Positions 56,801-63,776 of a DNA stretch of 64,000 nt are shown here, piece by piece. Position numbers and translations under genes: made by a program. The first letter of the stretch is position 1. Each line of letters opens with the position of its first letter. The stretch is from positions 19,682 to 83,681 of the forward strand of contig NZ_JAHYSG010000052.1 of NCBI RefSeq assembly GCF_022095675.1, read 5' to 3'. The DNA comes from Dactylosporangium sp. AC04546. GTDB lineage: Bacteria > Actinomycetota > Actinomycetes > Mycobacteriales > Micromonosporaceae. A model generated the notes under the pieces. The model had not been told where the DNA came from. It saw only the letters and a program-made list of their open reading frames with translations, and did no database searches.

Positions 56801-58795
56801 GCGGATCAGGTCGAGGCGGGCGTCGGCCTTGCGGTGGTCGCCGCCGAAGAGGCGGATGAGGTACTCGCGGATCTGCTCGTCGGTGAAGTCGACCAGCTCG
56901 ACGAGGTGCGAGCTGCGGACCCGCTCGACGCGCTCGCCGAGCGCGGTGAGCACCTGCTGGGTCGACATGAAGTGCTGCGAGCGGCTGCTGATGACCAGCT
57001 TGGCCCGGCCCTCCAGGCCCTGGAGGAGGGTCTGCAGGCGGTCGGCGGCCCGGTCGTAGGACACCCGCAGGGCCAGCTCGTCGAAGCCGTCGAACATGAG
57101 CACGATCCGGCCGCTGCGCAGCATGTAGCGGAACGCGTCGAGATTGATCCGCTTCTCGCCGGAGAACGCGAGGTGCTGCGCGACGAGCTCGTCGACGCTG
57201 CGGGCCTTCTCCAGGGTGCGCAGCTCCAGCAGCATCGGCACCAGGTGCGGCAGCCGCTCGGGCATCCGCCGCGCCAGCTCCTGCAGCAGGAACGTCTTGC
57301 CCAGGCCGAAGTCGCCGAGGACGAGCACGAACTGCTGGTCGTCGGTCTCCATCCAGCTGAACACCTGCTCCAGCAGGCCGGCGCGGACCTCGCCGGGGGT
57401 GCCGATCACGCGGTACCGCTGCGGCACGTAGGTGGCCGGCGGATAGAGCCGGCTGTTCTCCAGGCGCTCGGTCTGGCGGGCCAGGTAGCTGCGCAGGTCC
57501 ATCAGGCCCTGGTACTCGACGAAGCTGCGCAGGTTGACCCCGCGCTTGCGGGCGAGCGCGACGAGCACCTCGTCGGCGGGCGCGCCGCTGTAGACGAACT
57601 CGGAGACCAGGTACGGGTCGGCGGCGGCGAAGTCCTGGTGGACGTGCTGCACGAACTGGTCGATGATCCGCTCGGTGACACCGTTCTCGGCCAGGCCGAC
57701 CGGCCGCTGGGTGACGAACGAGTCCTCGACCGAGCTGACCCGCAGGTACATCGGCGCCTTCGCGGTCGCGGCGACCGTCACGATCGTGGCGCCGCCGTGG
57801 CGCAGGGCGCAGATCTCCTTGACCCGGTCGGCGAACTCCTCGACCCGCCGGGCCCGGCCGCCAGGCTGGATCGTCTCGACCGGCGCTGGTGTGGGGCCGG
57901 CCGACGGGAACGTCGCGTGGACCGCGTCGAGGGCGGCCGGCAGCTCCTCGCGGACGAGCCCGCCGTTGCGCGCCGTCCAGCGGGTCAGCCCCTCCGGGGC
58001 GATGCGCACCAGCGCGGCGCCGCCCGGCCCGGCGGCGAACATCGGCGTGCCCGCGCCGGCCCCGCCGTTCGCGCCGTGCACGACCAGGTTGAGGTGCGGG
58101 GCGACGAGGCGGTCGAGCAGCTCGGCATCGCGCAGTTCCTCGCCGCCGGAGCCCGCCGGGCCGTGCCGCAGCACGCCGATGCGCAGCCAGCCCTGCCCCG
58201 CGTAGCGCGGCAGCCGCGACTGGAACCACTGCGCCTGCTGCTCGCCGATCAGCCCGTAGGCGTCCTCGTCGCGGTGGCTGTGCGCCATCGTCGAGTTGAC
58301 CCCGGCGACGATCACCTTCAGGTCGGGCTGTTCGAACAGCGACCACGGCTCGCCCGGCGCGAACGACACGTCGGCGACGTCGTGATAGAACCGGCCGAAC
58401 ATGGCGGCGAACTGTGTCCACTTCGGCCAGTACGGCGGCTCGGCCTCCTCGTCCTCGGCGGCGCGCTGCAGAAAGTAGGAGGCGGCGGCCTCGCGGTTGA
58501 TGTCGCCCTCGCCCGGCACGAGCACCACGCGCCGCGGCGGCAGGTCGACCGCGGCGGCCAGCTCGGCGAGGTAGCGCAGCGCCTGGTCGTACTCCCATTT
58601 GCGGCCGCGGCGGGCCAGGTTGCCGGACACCACCACGAGATCGGGCCGGGGCAGCCCGTCGCCGAGCATGATCCGGAATGCCTCGTCCGGACGTTCGCCG
58701 GGGCCGCCGTCCGGCTTATGGAATTCCGGCAGCCCGGCCAGCTGTAGCACCGTAATCGCAGGTCGTTGCTCATTTCCGGCCACGATTGTGGACAC
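53810..58795 (-). CDS. STAND NTPase: pseudo-phosphoesterase, NACHT, pentapeptide repeats, 14 WD40 repeats
   Basis: Very large signalling or defence-type protein of 1661 residues. Residues 1-270 keep a calcineurin-like phosphoesterase layout, but the metal motifs are lost: SGNL for GD, PGEGD for GNHD, HGANGG for GHxH. Residues 320-440 form an unassigned alpha/beta region. The NACHT ATPase has Walker A GDFGLGKTFLL at 494-504 and Walker B IVLMFDGFDEL at 564-574. Pentapeptide repeats (A(D/N)LxxADL type) span 885-978. Fourteen WD40 repeats (VAFSPDGxLLA...VRLW) span about 1008-1592, enough for two seven-blade propellers. The GTG start has AGGGGG upstream. The ligand and the output are unknown. Confidence 0.9.
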   Translation of the reverse strand: MSTIVAGNEQRPAITVLQLAGLPEFHKPDGGPGERPDEAFRIMLGDGLPRPDLVVVSGNLARRGRKWEYDQALRYLAELAAAVDLPPRRVVLVPGEGDINREAAASYFLQRAAEDEEAEPPYWPKWTQFAAMFGRFYHDVADVSFAPGEPWSLFEQPDLKVIVAGVNSTMAHSHRDEDAYGLIGEQQAQWFQSRLPRYAGQGWLRIGVLRHGPAGSGGEELRDAELLDRLVAPHLNLVVHGANGGAGAGTPMFAAGPGGAALVRIAPEGLTRWTARNGGLVREELPAALDAVHATFPSAGPTPAPVETIQPGGRARRVEEFADRVKEICALRHGGATIVTVAATAKAPMYLRVSSVEDSFVTQRPVGLAENGVTERIIDQFVQHVHQDFAAADPYLVSEFVYSGAPADEVLVALARKRGVNLRSFVEYQGLMDLRSYLARQTERLENSRLYPPATYVPQRYRVIGTPGEVRAGLLEQVFSWMETDDQQFVLVLGDFGLGKTFLLQELARRMPERLPHLVPMLLELRTLEKARSVDELVAQHLAFSGEKRINLDAFRYMLRSGRIVLMFDGFDELALRVSYDRAADRLQTLLQGLEGRAKLVISSRSQHFMSTQQVLTALGERVERVRSSHLVELVDFTDEQIREYLIRLFGGDHRKADARLDLIREIRDLLGLSRNPRMLGFIANLDEARLRRVHAREGSISSADLYRELLDHWFRHEDWRASPRGATPVLTTDDRWRAVRALAMRLWQSIEWTVAVSELEEETAQALGPLAERFLDEDQAAQLVGSGTLLVRDDDGRFGFVHQSVLEWLIAAEAARQLQGPDRNPAVLGHRPISALMADFFAGLVGRGPAVEWARQVLDSVTASDVAKKNALLVQDRVGVQHATQARLSGQNLRGSLIAGNDFSEADLAGADLTSARLVQSDLSRASLRAAQFVGAALDRVRLVGADLAGADFSEARLVATDLSGTVLTGSRWTGASLINVTADPAALGGPELAEAAVAGRDPVVVQRPPAVAPARSVAFSPSGRLVAYGMGQTVVIAGPQGGRIHRTLSGHTGEITSVAFSPDGGLLASAGLDGTVRVWRTDDVTLRETFAEPTGPVQAVAFSPDGTLLAAGGEDGSLYLWRVANGVLHRTLGAEDAAGPGVTAVAFSPDGTLLTAAAADGLVRMWNVADGTRGRTLHVSARPVQALAFNADGTLLATGSGDGKARLWRVGDGALRDEIAAHIRVVLGVALSPDGTELATCGGDGLVRLWNVADGSVVANLSGHDDEVLAAAYSPDGDLLATAGTDGSVRIWTVSSHSGRFAFGGRQHDINDLAGTGDGRLLAAGTDDGRVRLWRVADGTSTVLHRDHTDGVFGVGFSPDGALVAVGGAKGTVQLRRLADGELHASPAGAPHGGPVRKLVFNHAGDLLATAAGEGRIRLWRVSDAARVNTLASPTRTVAGLAFTRDDRTLVVAGGDETIQLWNMDDGTWGQPLLTGRTRVVSALAFNGAGSLLASGGSDGTVQLWRYADRAHVATLAAHRGWVHSVAFSPDGTTFATAGQDETVRVWRTADGAPLATLTGHLGAVYDVTYCAGGLLASSGADGVVLLWRPPSPVPAATLVPFDQDGWATILPDGRYKLDGEPGEALWWAIKLCRYSPGQLDAPVDTSIRRLPVEAPVLW

Positions 58796-58881
58796 GGTGC
58801 CCCCTGTCGCCCATCGATTGGCGCCTACTCTACCGGTTCACGCGATCACGGTGCGACAACCGATCGAGTGCGGCCATCCCT

Positions 58882-58887
58882 GATACT
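58882..58887 (+). promoter_or_regulatory. Candidate -10 hexamer for leaderless transporter mRNA
   Basis: GATACT ends 7 bases before the GTG at 58895, and no ribosome site is seen. Confidence 0.4.
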
Positions 58888-58894
58888 GGGCGCT

Positions 58895-60118
58895 GTGAAC
58901 GACTCGGTGACGGTCGAGCAGCGGCCCGCGCGGGCGGCCAGGTGGCGGCCCGACGCATTGACCTGGGTGGCGATCGCGGTCAGCGTGCTGGGGGTGGCCG
59001 CGGTGCTCGCCGGCCCGCTCACGCCCGCGGACGCGACGGCGACCCTGCGGCGCGTCCTGCCCTTGCTGATCTTCCTCGGCTTCGTGGTGATCCTCGCCGA
59101 GCTGACGGCGAAGGCGGAGGTGTTCGACGTCGTCGCGGCCCGGCTGGCGATCCTCGGCCGCGGCCACTACGCGGTGCTGTTCCTGCTGTGCGTGCTGCTC
59201 GCTTCGGCGACCACGATGTTCCTCAACCTCGACACGACCGCGGTCCTGCTGACCCCGGTCATGCTGGCCGTGGCCCGCGCGATGCGCGTCCCACCCCTGC
59301 CGCTCGCCATGACGACCGTCTGGCTCGCCAACACCGCGAGCCTGCTGCTGCCGGTCTCCAACCTCACCAACCTGCTCGCCGGCGACCGCATCGACCTGAC
59401 GCCGGCCGAGTTCGCGGCCCGCACGTTGCTGCCCCAGGCGGCGTCGATCCTGGCCACCATGGCCTGCCTGTGGCTGTTCTACTGGCGGCGCGGCCGGCGG
59501 GGGGCCGAGCGCTACACGCCGCCGGCGCCGCACCGCCCGCACGACCGGGTGCTGTTCGTGCTCGCGTCGGTCGCGTGCGTCAGCTTCGTCGTGCTCATCC
59601 TGGTCGGCGTGCCGCTCGCCTGGACCACCGGTGCCTGCGCCGGCGCCGTTCTCGCCGGCTTCCTGCTGCGCGACCGGGCGAGCCTGCGCTGGTCGCTCAT
59701 CCCGGTCCGGCTGCTGTGCTTCGTCACCGGCCTGTTCCTGGTCATGCAGGCCGTCGGCCGGCTCGGCCTCGACGACCTGCTCACCACGATCATGAGCACC
59801 GACCCGGGCGTCGCCGGCACCGTGCGGGCCGCCGCCACCGGGGCCGGGCTGTCCAACCTCATCAACAACCTGCCGGCCTACGTCGCGGGTGAGTCGGCGG
59901 TGCCCGTCGCGAACCACACCCAGCTGCTCGGCCTCCTCCTCGGGACGAACATCGGGCCGATCATCGTGCCTTGGGCGTCCCTGGCGACGCTGCTGTGGTA
60001 CGAACGGTGCCGGGCCCAGAACGTGACCGTCAACTGGAGCACCTTCATCCGCACCGGCGCCGTCACCGCCGTGGTCACCCTCGGCGCCTCGGTCGCCGTC
60101 CTCCTGCTGATCGGATAA
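58895..60118 (+). CDS. ArsB/NhaD/SLC13-type ion transporter
   Basis: Membrane carrier of 407 residues of the ion transporter superfamily (arsenite, Na+/H+ or dicarboxylate carriers), with about 11 membrane segments. The paired re-entrant signatures are visible: ATTMFLNLDTTAVLLTPVM and NTASLLLPVSNLTNLLAG in the first half, LSNLINNLPAYVAG and LLLGTNIGPIIVPW in the second. The latter pair is most like ArsB. No arsenic-resistance neighbours (ArsR, ArsC) are present, so the ion is open. The GTG at 58895 is 7 bases after a -10-like GATACT. The next gene starts 3 bases after its stop. Confidence 0.85.
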   Translation: MNDSVTVEQRPARAARWRPDALTWVAIAVSVLGVAAVLAGPLTPADATATLRRVLPLLIFLGFVVILAELTAKAEVFDVVAARLAILGRGHYAVLFLLCVLLASATTMFLNLDTTAVLLTPVMLAVARAMRVPPLPLAMTTVWLANTASLLLPVSNLTNLLAGDRIDLTPAEFAARTLLPQAASILATMACLWLFYWRRGRRGAERYTPPAPHRPHDRVLFVLASVACVSFVVLILVGVPLAWTTGACAGAVLAGFLLRDRASLRWSLIPVRLLCFVTGLFLVMQAVGRLGLDDLLTTIMSTDPGVAGTVRAAATGAGLSNLINNLPAYVAGESAVPVANHTQLLGLLLGTNIGPIIVPWASLATLLWYERCRAQNVTVNWSTFIRTGAVTAVVTLGASVAVLLLIG

Positions 60119-60121
60119 TCC

Positions 60122-60439
60122 ATGATCTTCATTACCGTGAAGTTCCGCGTCCGGCCCGAGCACGCCGACGCCTGGCCGTCGATCACCGCCGCGTTCACCG
60201 CGGCGACCCGCGCCGAGCCGGGCAACCTGTGGTTCGACTGGTCCCGCAGCCTCGACGACCCGGACGAGTACGTGCTCGTGGAGGCGTTCCGCGACGACGC
60301 CGGCGAGGCCCACGTGACGTCGGAGCACTTCAAGGAGGCACAGCGGACGCTGCCGCGGTACCTCGTCGAGACCCCGCGGATCGTCAACGTCACCCTGCCC
60401 CAGGACGACTGGTCGGCGCTCGGCGAGATGGCCGTCTGA
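60122..60439 (+). CDS. Antibiotic biosynthesis monooxygenase (ABM) domain protein
   Basis: Small dimeric ferredoxin-like-fold protein of 105 residues of the YgiN/ABM family: IFITVKFRVRPEHADAWPSI, EPGNLWFDWSRSLDDPDEYVLVEAF and HVTSEHFKEA. Members oxidise quinols or polycyclic aromatics without metal or flavin. It is 3 bases after the transporter gene, so they are cotranscribed. It may be a general quinol monooxygenase and not part of the cluster. Confidence 0.87.
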   Translation: MIFITVKFRVRPEHADAWPSITAAFTAATRAEPGNLWFDWSRSLDDPDEYVLVEAFRDDAGEAHVTSEHFKEAQRTLPRYLVETPRIVNVTLPQDDWSALGEMAV

Positions 60440-60446
60440 GGTTCCC

Positions 60447-60464
60447 GCCCGGCCGCGGCCGGGC
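60447..60464. terminator. GC palindrome after the monooxygenase gene
   Basis: GCCCGGCC-GC-GGCCGGGC is an 18-base perfect palindrome 8 bases past the stop; likely terminator of the transporter/monooxygenase transcript. Confidence 0.5.
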
Positions 60465-60473
60465 AGGGCGACC

Positions 60474-60679
60474 TTGTTCGTCCAGTTTGACCGGCTGACC
60501 GCCCTCGGCCGGGAGCTGCTGCACGACCTGCTCGCCGACCTGCCGGCCGACCTGGCCGGCGACGACGCCGAGTTCCTCACCCGGCTCGGGCAGTTCGAGC
60601 AGCTCACCACGGACTGGCCGCCGCCGCGGCCGCCCTGTCGCTGCGCCTCCCGGCCCGGACTCAGGCCGTCACGCCGTAG
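60474..60679 (+). pseudogene. Small frameshifted gene or gene remnant
   Basis: About 48 codons with G/C third positions read FDRLTALGRELLHDLLADL...QFEQLTTDW from a TTG at 60474. The frame then degrades to a Pro/Arg run, while a frame one step away continues with good codon use (ALSLRLPARTQAVTP) to a TAG at 60677. This suggests one frameshift in a short gene of about 68 residues. The family is unknown. Confidence 0.3.
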
Positions 60680-61212
60680 CGGATGATCGTCCGCAGCCGC
60701 TCCGGGGCCGTGCGGCGCGGGTCGCTCAGGTAGATCTCGTGGTGCGTACCGGTGACCGCGCGGTCGTGGCGGGCCGCGAACGCCAGCAGGCGCTCGATCG
60801 CCGGGGTCTCCTGCGCGTACGGGCCCACGTGCAGCACGTGCACCGACGGGCCCTCCGTGAACGTCTCGAAGCGGACCCCCTCGACGTCCTGCATCGCCGC
60901 GTCCGCCCCGGCCGGCTGCTGCAGCAGCATCGTCCACTTCCAGGCCGAGCGGTCGCCACGGCCGTCGCCGACGTCGGTCCACAGGCCCTGCAGCGGTGGC
61001 ACGCTGTACACGGTCCCGGCCGCCTTGAGCACGGCCCGGACCCGGTAGGCGGCCTTGTACAGCCGCCCGACCGCGTCGAGGTACGCCTCCCCGGCGGGGT
61101 CCCCGGCGCCGTCCACCATGAGGAACGGCAGCGGCGGGACGTCGACGAACTCGGGTTCGGCGCCCGCGGTGTACAGCGGCCGGTGCAGCTTGCGCAGGTC
61201 CAGCGTGGTCAT
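60661..61212 (-). CDS. GyrI-like small-molecule binding domain protein
   Basis: Stand-alone GyrI-like (SOUL/effector-binding) protein of 183 residues. Characteristic parts are PPLPFLMVDGAGDP, LYKAAYRVRAVLKAAGTVYSVPPLQGLW, GPSVHVLHVGPYAQETPAIERL and HHEIYLSDPRRT. Such proteins bind or hydrolyse lipophilic cationic compounds and can sequester toxins. It is encoded 6 bases after a MerR regulator with a related C-terminal domain, and GGAG precedes the ATG at 61212. Confidence 0.87.
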   Translation of the reverse strand: MTTLDLRKLHRPLYTAGAEPEFVDVPPLPFLMVDGAGDPAGEAYLDAVGRLYKAAYRVRAVLKAAGTVYSVPPLQGLWTDVGDGRGDRSAWKWTMLLQQPAGADAAMQDVEGVRFETFTEGPSVHVLHVGPYAQETPAIERLLAFAARHDRAVTGTHHEIYLSDPRRTAPERLRTIIRYGVTA

Positions 61213-61218
61213 CGGCGG

Positions 61219-62010
61219 TCACTCCTCTACGACCGGCACCACGAGCTGGGTCACCAGCCGGTCCGGTTCGGTGGTCGTCGGGTCGGTCAGGTAGAGCTCG
61301 CGGGCGGCGCCGAGCGGCACCAGCCCGCGCTCGTGAATCCAGGCGAAGACGGACTGGTACGTCAGCGGCAGCTGCTCGTACGGCCCGCTGTGCACGGCCA
61401 CCACCGCCGCCGTCGCCGGCAGCTCGGCGACCTCCAGCCCGGCGGGCGGCGCCCCGGCCGCGGGTGCGCCGGCGGCGACGGGCAGCTCGCCGTCGAGGTC
61501 GGTCGGGAAGAGGCCCCACAGCGGGCCGGTGAACGGCACGCCGGCGGCGAGGAAGCGGACCACGCAGCCGGCGACCGCCGGGCCAACGTCGTCGGCCGTG
61601 CACACCGCGCGGGCGACGAGCAGGCGGCGGGCGGGCTCCCGGGTCAGGCGCACGTCGTGCTGGAGCAGCCCCTCGCTGAGCAGCCGCTGCAGCGCGTCGA
61701 CCGTGCGGCGGGCCCGGGCCAGCTCCCGCTCCAGCCGGTCGCGCTGGGCCGCGAGCACGGCCGCCCGGTCGTCCTCGTCACCGGCGAGGATCTCGGCGAT
61801 CGCCGGCAGCGGCACGTCGAGCGAGCGCAGCAGCCCGATCGCCATCGCGTCGCGCACCTGCGAGCGGTGGTAGAACCGGTAGCCGGTCGCGGCGTCGACC
61901 TCGGCCGGCCGCAGCAGGCCGAGCTCGTCGTAGTGGCGCAGCCGCTTGACGGTCAGCCGGCACAGCCGGGCGAACCCGCCGATCGTGAGACGTTCACTGG
62001 AACCTGGCAC
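61219..62010 (-). CDS. MerR family regulator with GyrI-like effector domain (BmrR type)
   Basis: Regulator of 263 residues. The MerR winged helix is at about 7-75 (LTIGGFARLCRLTVKRLRHYDELGLLRP, GYRFYHRSQVRDA). The coiled-coil dimer helix is DRLERELARARRTVDALQRLL, and a C-terminal GyrI-like pocket (VVAVHSGPYEQLPLTYQSVFAWI, RELYLTDPTTTEPDRL) should bind a drug-like ligand, as in BmrR. The GTG at 62010 with AGGA upstream is chosen. It is coupled to the free GyrI-like protein downstream. It is divergent from the sugar ABC gene, whose control seems to be LacI-type instead. Confidence 0.88.
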   Translation of the reverse strand: MPGSSERLTIGGFARLCRLTVKRLRHYDELGLLRPAEVDAATGYRFYHRSQVRDAMAIGLLRSLDVPLPAIAEILAGDEDDRAAVLAAQRDRLERELARARRTVDALQRLLSEGLLQHDVRLTREPARRLLVARAVCTADDVGPAVAGCVVRFLAAGVPFTGPLWGLFPTDLDGELPVAAGAPAAGAPPAGLEVAELPATAAVVAVHSGPYEQLPLTYQSVFAWIHERGLVPLGAARELYLTDPTTTEPDRLVTQLVVPVVEE

Positions 62011-62139
62011 CGCCCCATCCTGAACCCTCCCACAGTGGCCGGGTCCAGCCCTTCCACACATCGGTGGGACATCGGTGGACATCGGTGGACGTTGACGCGC
62101 GGGGGCGCGGTTCAGTACCGTGCTGCCTCAACCGCCGAA

Positions 62140-62154
62140 TGTTAACGCTCTACA
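62140..62154. promoter_or_regulatory. Imperfect LacI-type operator
   Basis: TGTTAACGCTCTACA keeps one perfect half of the LacI/GalR consensus TGTTAACGCTAACA and a degraded other half, 66 bases before the perfect site. Confidence 0.45.
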
Positions 62155-62205
62155 ACGCGTCTCCCGCCACCGCACCAAACCGCCACGAGCACCGCCGGGC
62201 CGGTT

Positions 62206-62221
62206 GTGTTAGCGCTAACAC
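62206..62221. promoter_or_regulatory. Perfect LacI-type operator before the sugar ABC gene
   Basis: GTGTTAGCGCTAACAC is a perfect 16-base palindrome matching the LacI/GalR-family consensus, 46 bases before the ABC ATPase start. A LacI-family repressor, not encoded in this window, is expected to control the operon. Confidence 0.8.
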
Positions 62222-62267
62222 GATCCGGTGGTCCGGCGTGCCCGCACACCCAGGAACCGGGGGTGCC

Positions 62268-63758
62268 ATGGACACCGCGCCTGTGCTCTCGATGTACCGG
62301 ATCAGCAAGGAGTTCCCCGGGGTCAAGGCCCTGGCCGAGGTCGACTTCCGGCTGTACCCCGCAGAGATCCACGCCCTCATGGGCGAGAACGGCGCCGGGA
62401 AGTCGACCCTGATCAAGGTCCTGACCGGGGTCCACAGCGCCGACGCCGGGCGGATCGTGCTCGACGGCGAGGCCGTGAGCTTCGCCGGACCGGGGGCGGC
62501 CACCCAGGCCGGGATCAGCACCGTGTACCAGGAGGTCAACCTCTGCCCCAACCTGTCGGTGGCGGAGAACATCTTCATCGGCCGCGAGCCGACCCGCTTC
62601 GGGCACATCCGGTGGAAGACCATGCGCCGGCGCGCGGCCGAGCTGCTCCACGACCTCCAGCTCGACCTCGACGTGGCCGCCCAGCTCGACGACTACCCGA
62701 TCGCCATCCAGCAGATGGTCGCCATCGCCCGCGCCGTCGACGTCGAGGCCAAGGTGCTCGTACTCGACGAGCCGACGTCCAGCCTCGACCAGGGCGAGGT
62801 CGAGCGGCTGTTCCGGGTCATGCGCCGGCTGCGGGAGCAGGGCATCGCGATCCTGTTCGTGTCGCACTTCCTGGACCAGGTGTACGAGATCTGCGACCGG
62901 ATGACGGTCCTGCGCAACGGCACCGTCGTCGGCGAGCACCGGGTCGGCGACCTGCCCCAGCTGGAGCTCGTCGGGCTGATGCTCGGCAAGGAGCTCGACA
63001 GCCTCGACGACCTGCCGCGGCACCGGCCCGACCGCGCCGAGCCGGTCGTCGTCGCCGACGGGCTGGGCCGCGCCCCGGCGGTCGAGCCGTTCAGCCTCAC
63101 CATCCACAAGGGCGAGGTGGTCGGGCTGGCCGGACTGCTCGGCTCCGGGCGCACCGAGCTCGCCCGCCTGCTGTTCGGCGCCGACCGGCCCGACACCGGC
63201 CGGCTCACCGTCAAGGCGGCGGCCGTCACGCCGGAGCCGCACGAGGCGGTGCGGCACGGCATCGCGTTCTGCTCCGAGGACCGTCGCACCGAGGGGCTCG
63301 TCGAGCAGCTCACCGTCGAGGAGAACATCCTGCTCGCGCTGCAGGCCTCGCGCGGCTGGTCGCGACCGATCCCGAAGCGGCGCCGGCAGGAGGTCGTCGA
63401 CTGGTACATCGCCGGCCTCGACATCCGCCCGGCCAACCCCAACCTGCCGGTGCGCGAGCTCAGCGGCGGCAACCAGCAGAAGGTGCTGCTGGCCCGGGCC
63501 ATGCTCACCGACCCGTGCCTGCTCATCCTCGACGAGCCGACCCGCGGCATCGACGTCGGCGCCAAGGCCGAGATCCAGCGGCTCGTCGTCGAGCTCGCCG
63601 GGGCCGGCATGGCCGTCGTGTTCGTCTCGGCCGAGCTGACCGAGATCCTGCGGATGAGCCACACGATCGCCGTCCTGCGCGACCGCCGGATCGTCGCACG
63701 GGTCACCGACACCGACCACCTCGACAACGCCCGCCTCCTCCGCGAGATCGCCGGGTAA
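62268..63758 (+). CDS. Sugar ABC transporter ATPase (AraG/RbsA/XylG type)
   Basis: Double-cassette ATPase of 496 residues for import of a pentose or similar monosaccharide. First cassette: Walker A MGENGAGKSTLIKVL, VYQEVNLCPNLSVAENIFIG, Walker B VLVLDEPTSSLD, with IAIQQMVAIARAV in place of a canonical LSGGQ. Second cassette: a modified P-loop GLLGSGRTELARLLFG and a complete ELSGGNQQKVLLARAM, LLILDEPTRGID. This matches the CUT2 family. The ATG at 62268 follows GGGGGTG. A GH127-type arabinofuranosidase gene follows after 18 bases, so arabinose is a likely substrate. The permease and binding protein must lie beyond the window. Confidence 0.92.
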   Translation: MDTAPVLSMYRISKEFPGVKALAEVDFRLYPAEIHALMGENGAGKSTLIKVLTGVHSADAGRIVLDGEAVSFAGPGAATQAGISTVYQEVNLCPNLSVAENIFIGREPTRFGHIRWKTMRRRAAELLHDLQLDLDVAAQLDDYPIAIQQMVAIARAVDVEAKVLVLDEPTSSLDQGEVERLFRVMRRLREQGIAILFVSHFLDQVYEICDRMTVLRNGTVVGEHRVGDLPQLELVGLMLGKELDSLDDLPRHRPDRAEPVVVADGLGRAPAVEPFSLTIHKGEVVGLAGLLGSGRTELARLLFGADRPDTGRLTVKAAAVTPEPHEAVRHGIAFCSEDRRTEGLVEQLTVEENILLALQASRGWSRPIPKRRRQEVVDWYIAGLDIRPANPNLPVRELSGGNQQKVLLARAMLTDPCLLILDEPTRGIDVGAKAEIQRLVVELAGAGMAVVFVSAELTEILRMSHTIAVLRDRRIVARVTDTDHLDNARLLREIAG

Positions 63759-63776
63759 CCAGGAAAGGACCACATC

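Noticed and set aside
54638..58747. Open frame of 1369 codons on the plus strand opposite the STAND gene
   Set aside because: It is a mirror of the high-GC, repeat-rich minus-strand gene. It has a biased, low-complexity composition (Val, Gly, Arg, Glu, Ala) and no domain, while the minus-strand frame shows NACHT and WD40 motifs.
58895..60118. Naming the transporter arsB
   Set aside because: The fold motifs fit, but no arsR, arsC or similar gene is near and the superfamily carries several ions.
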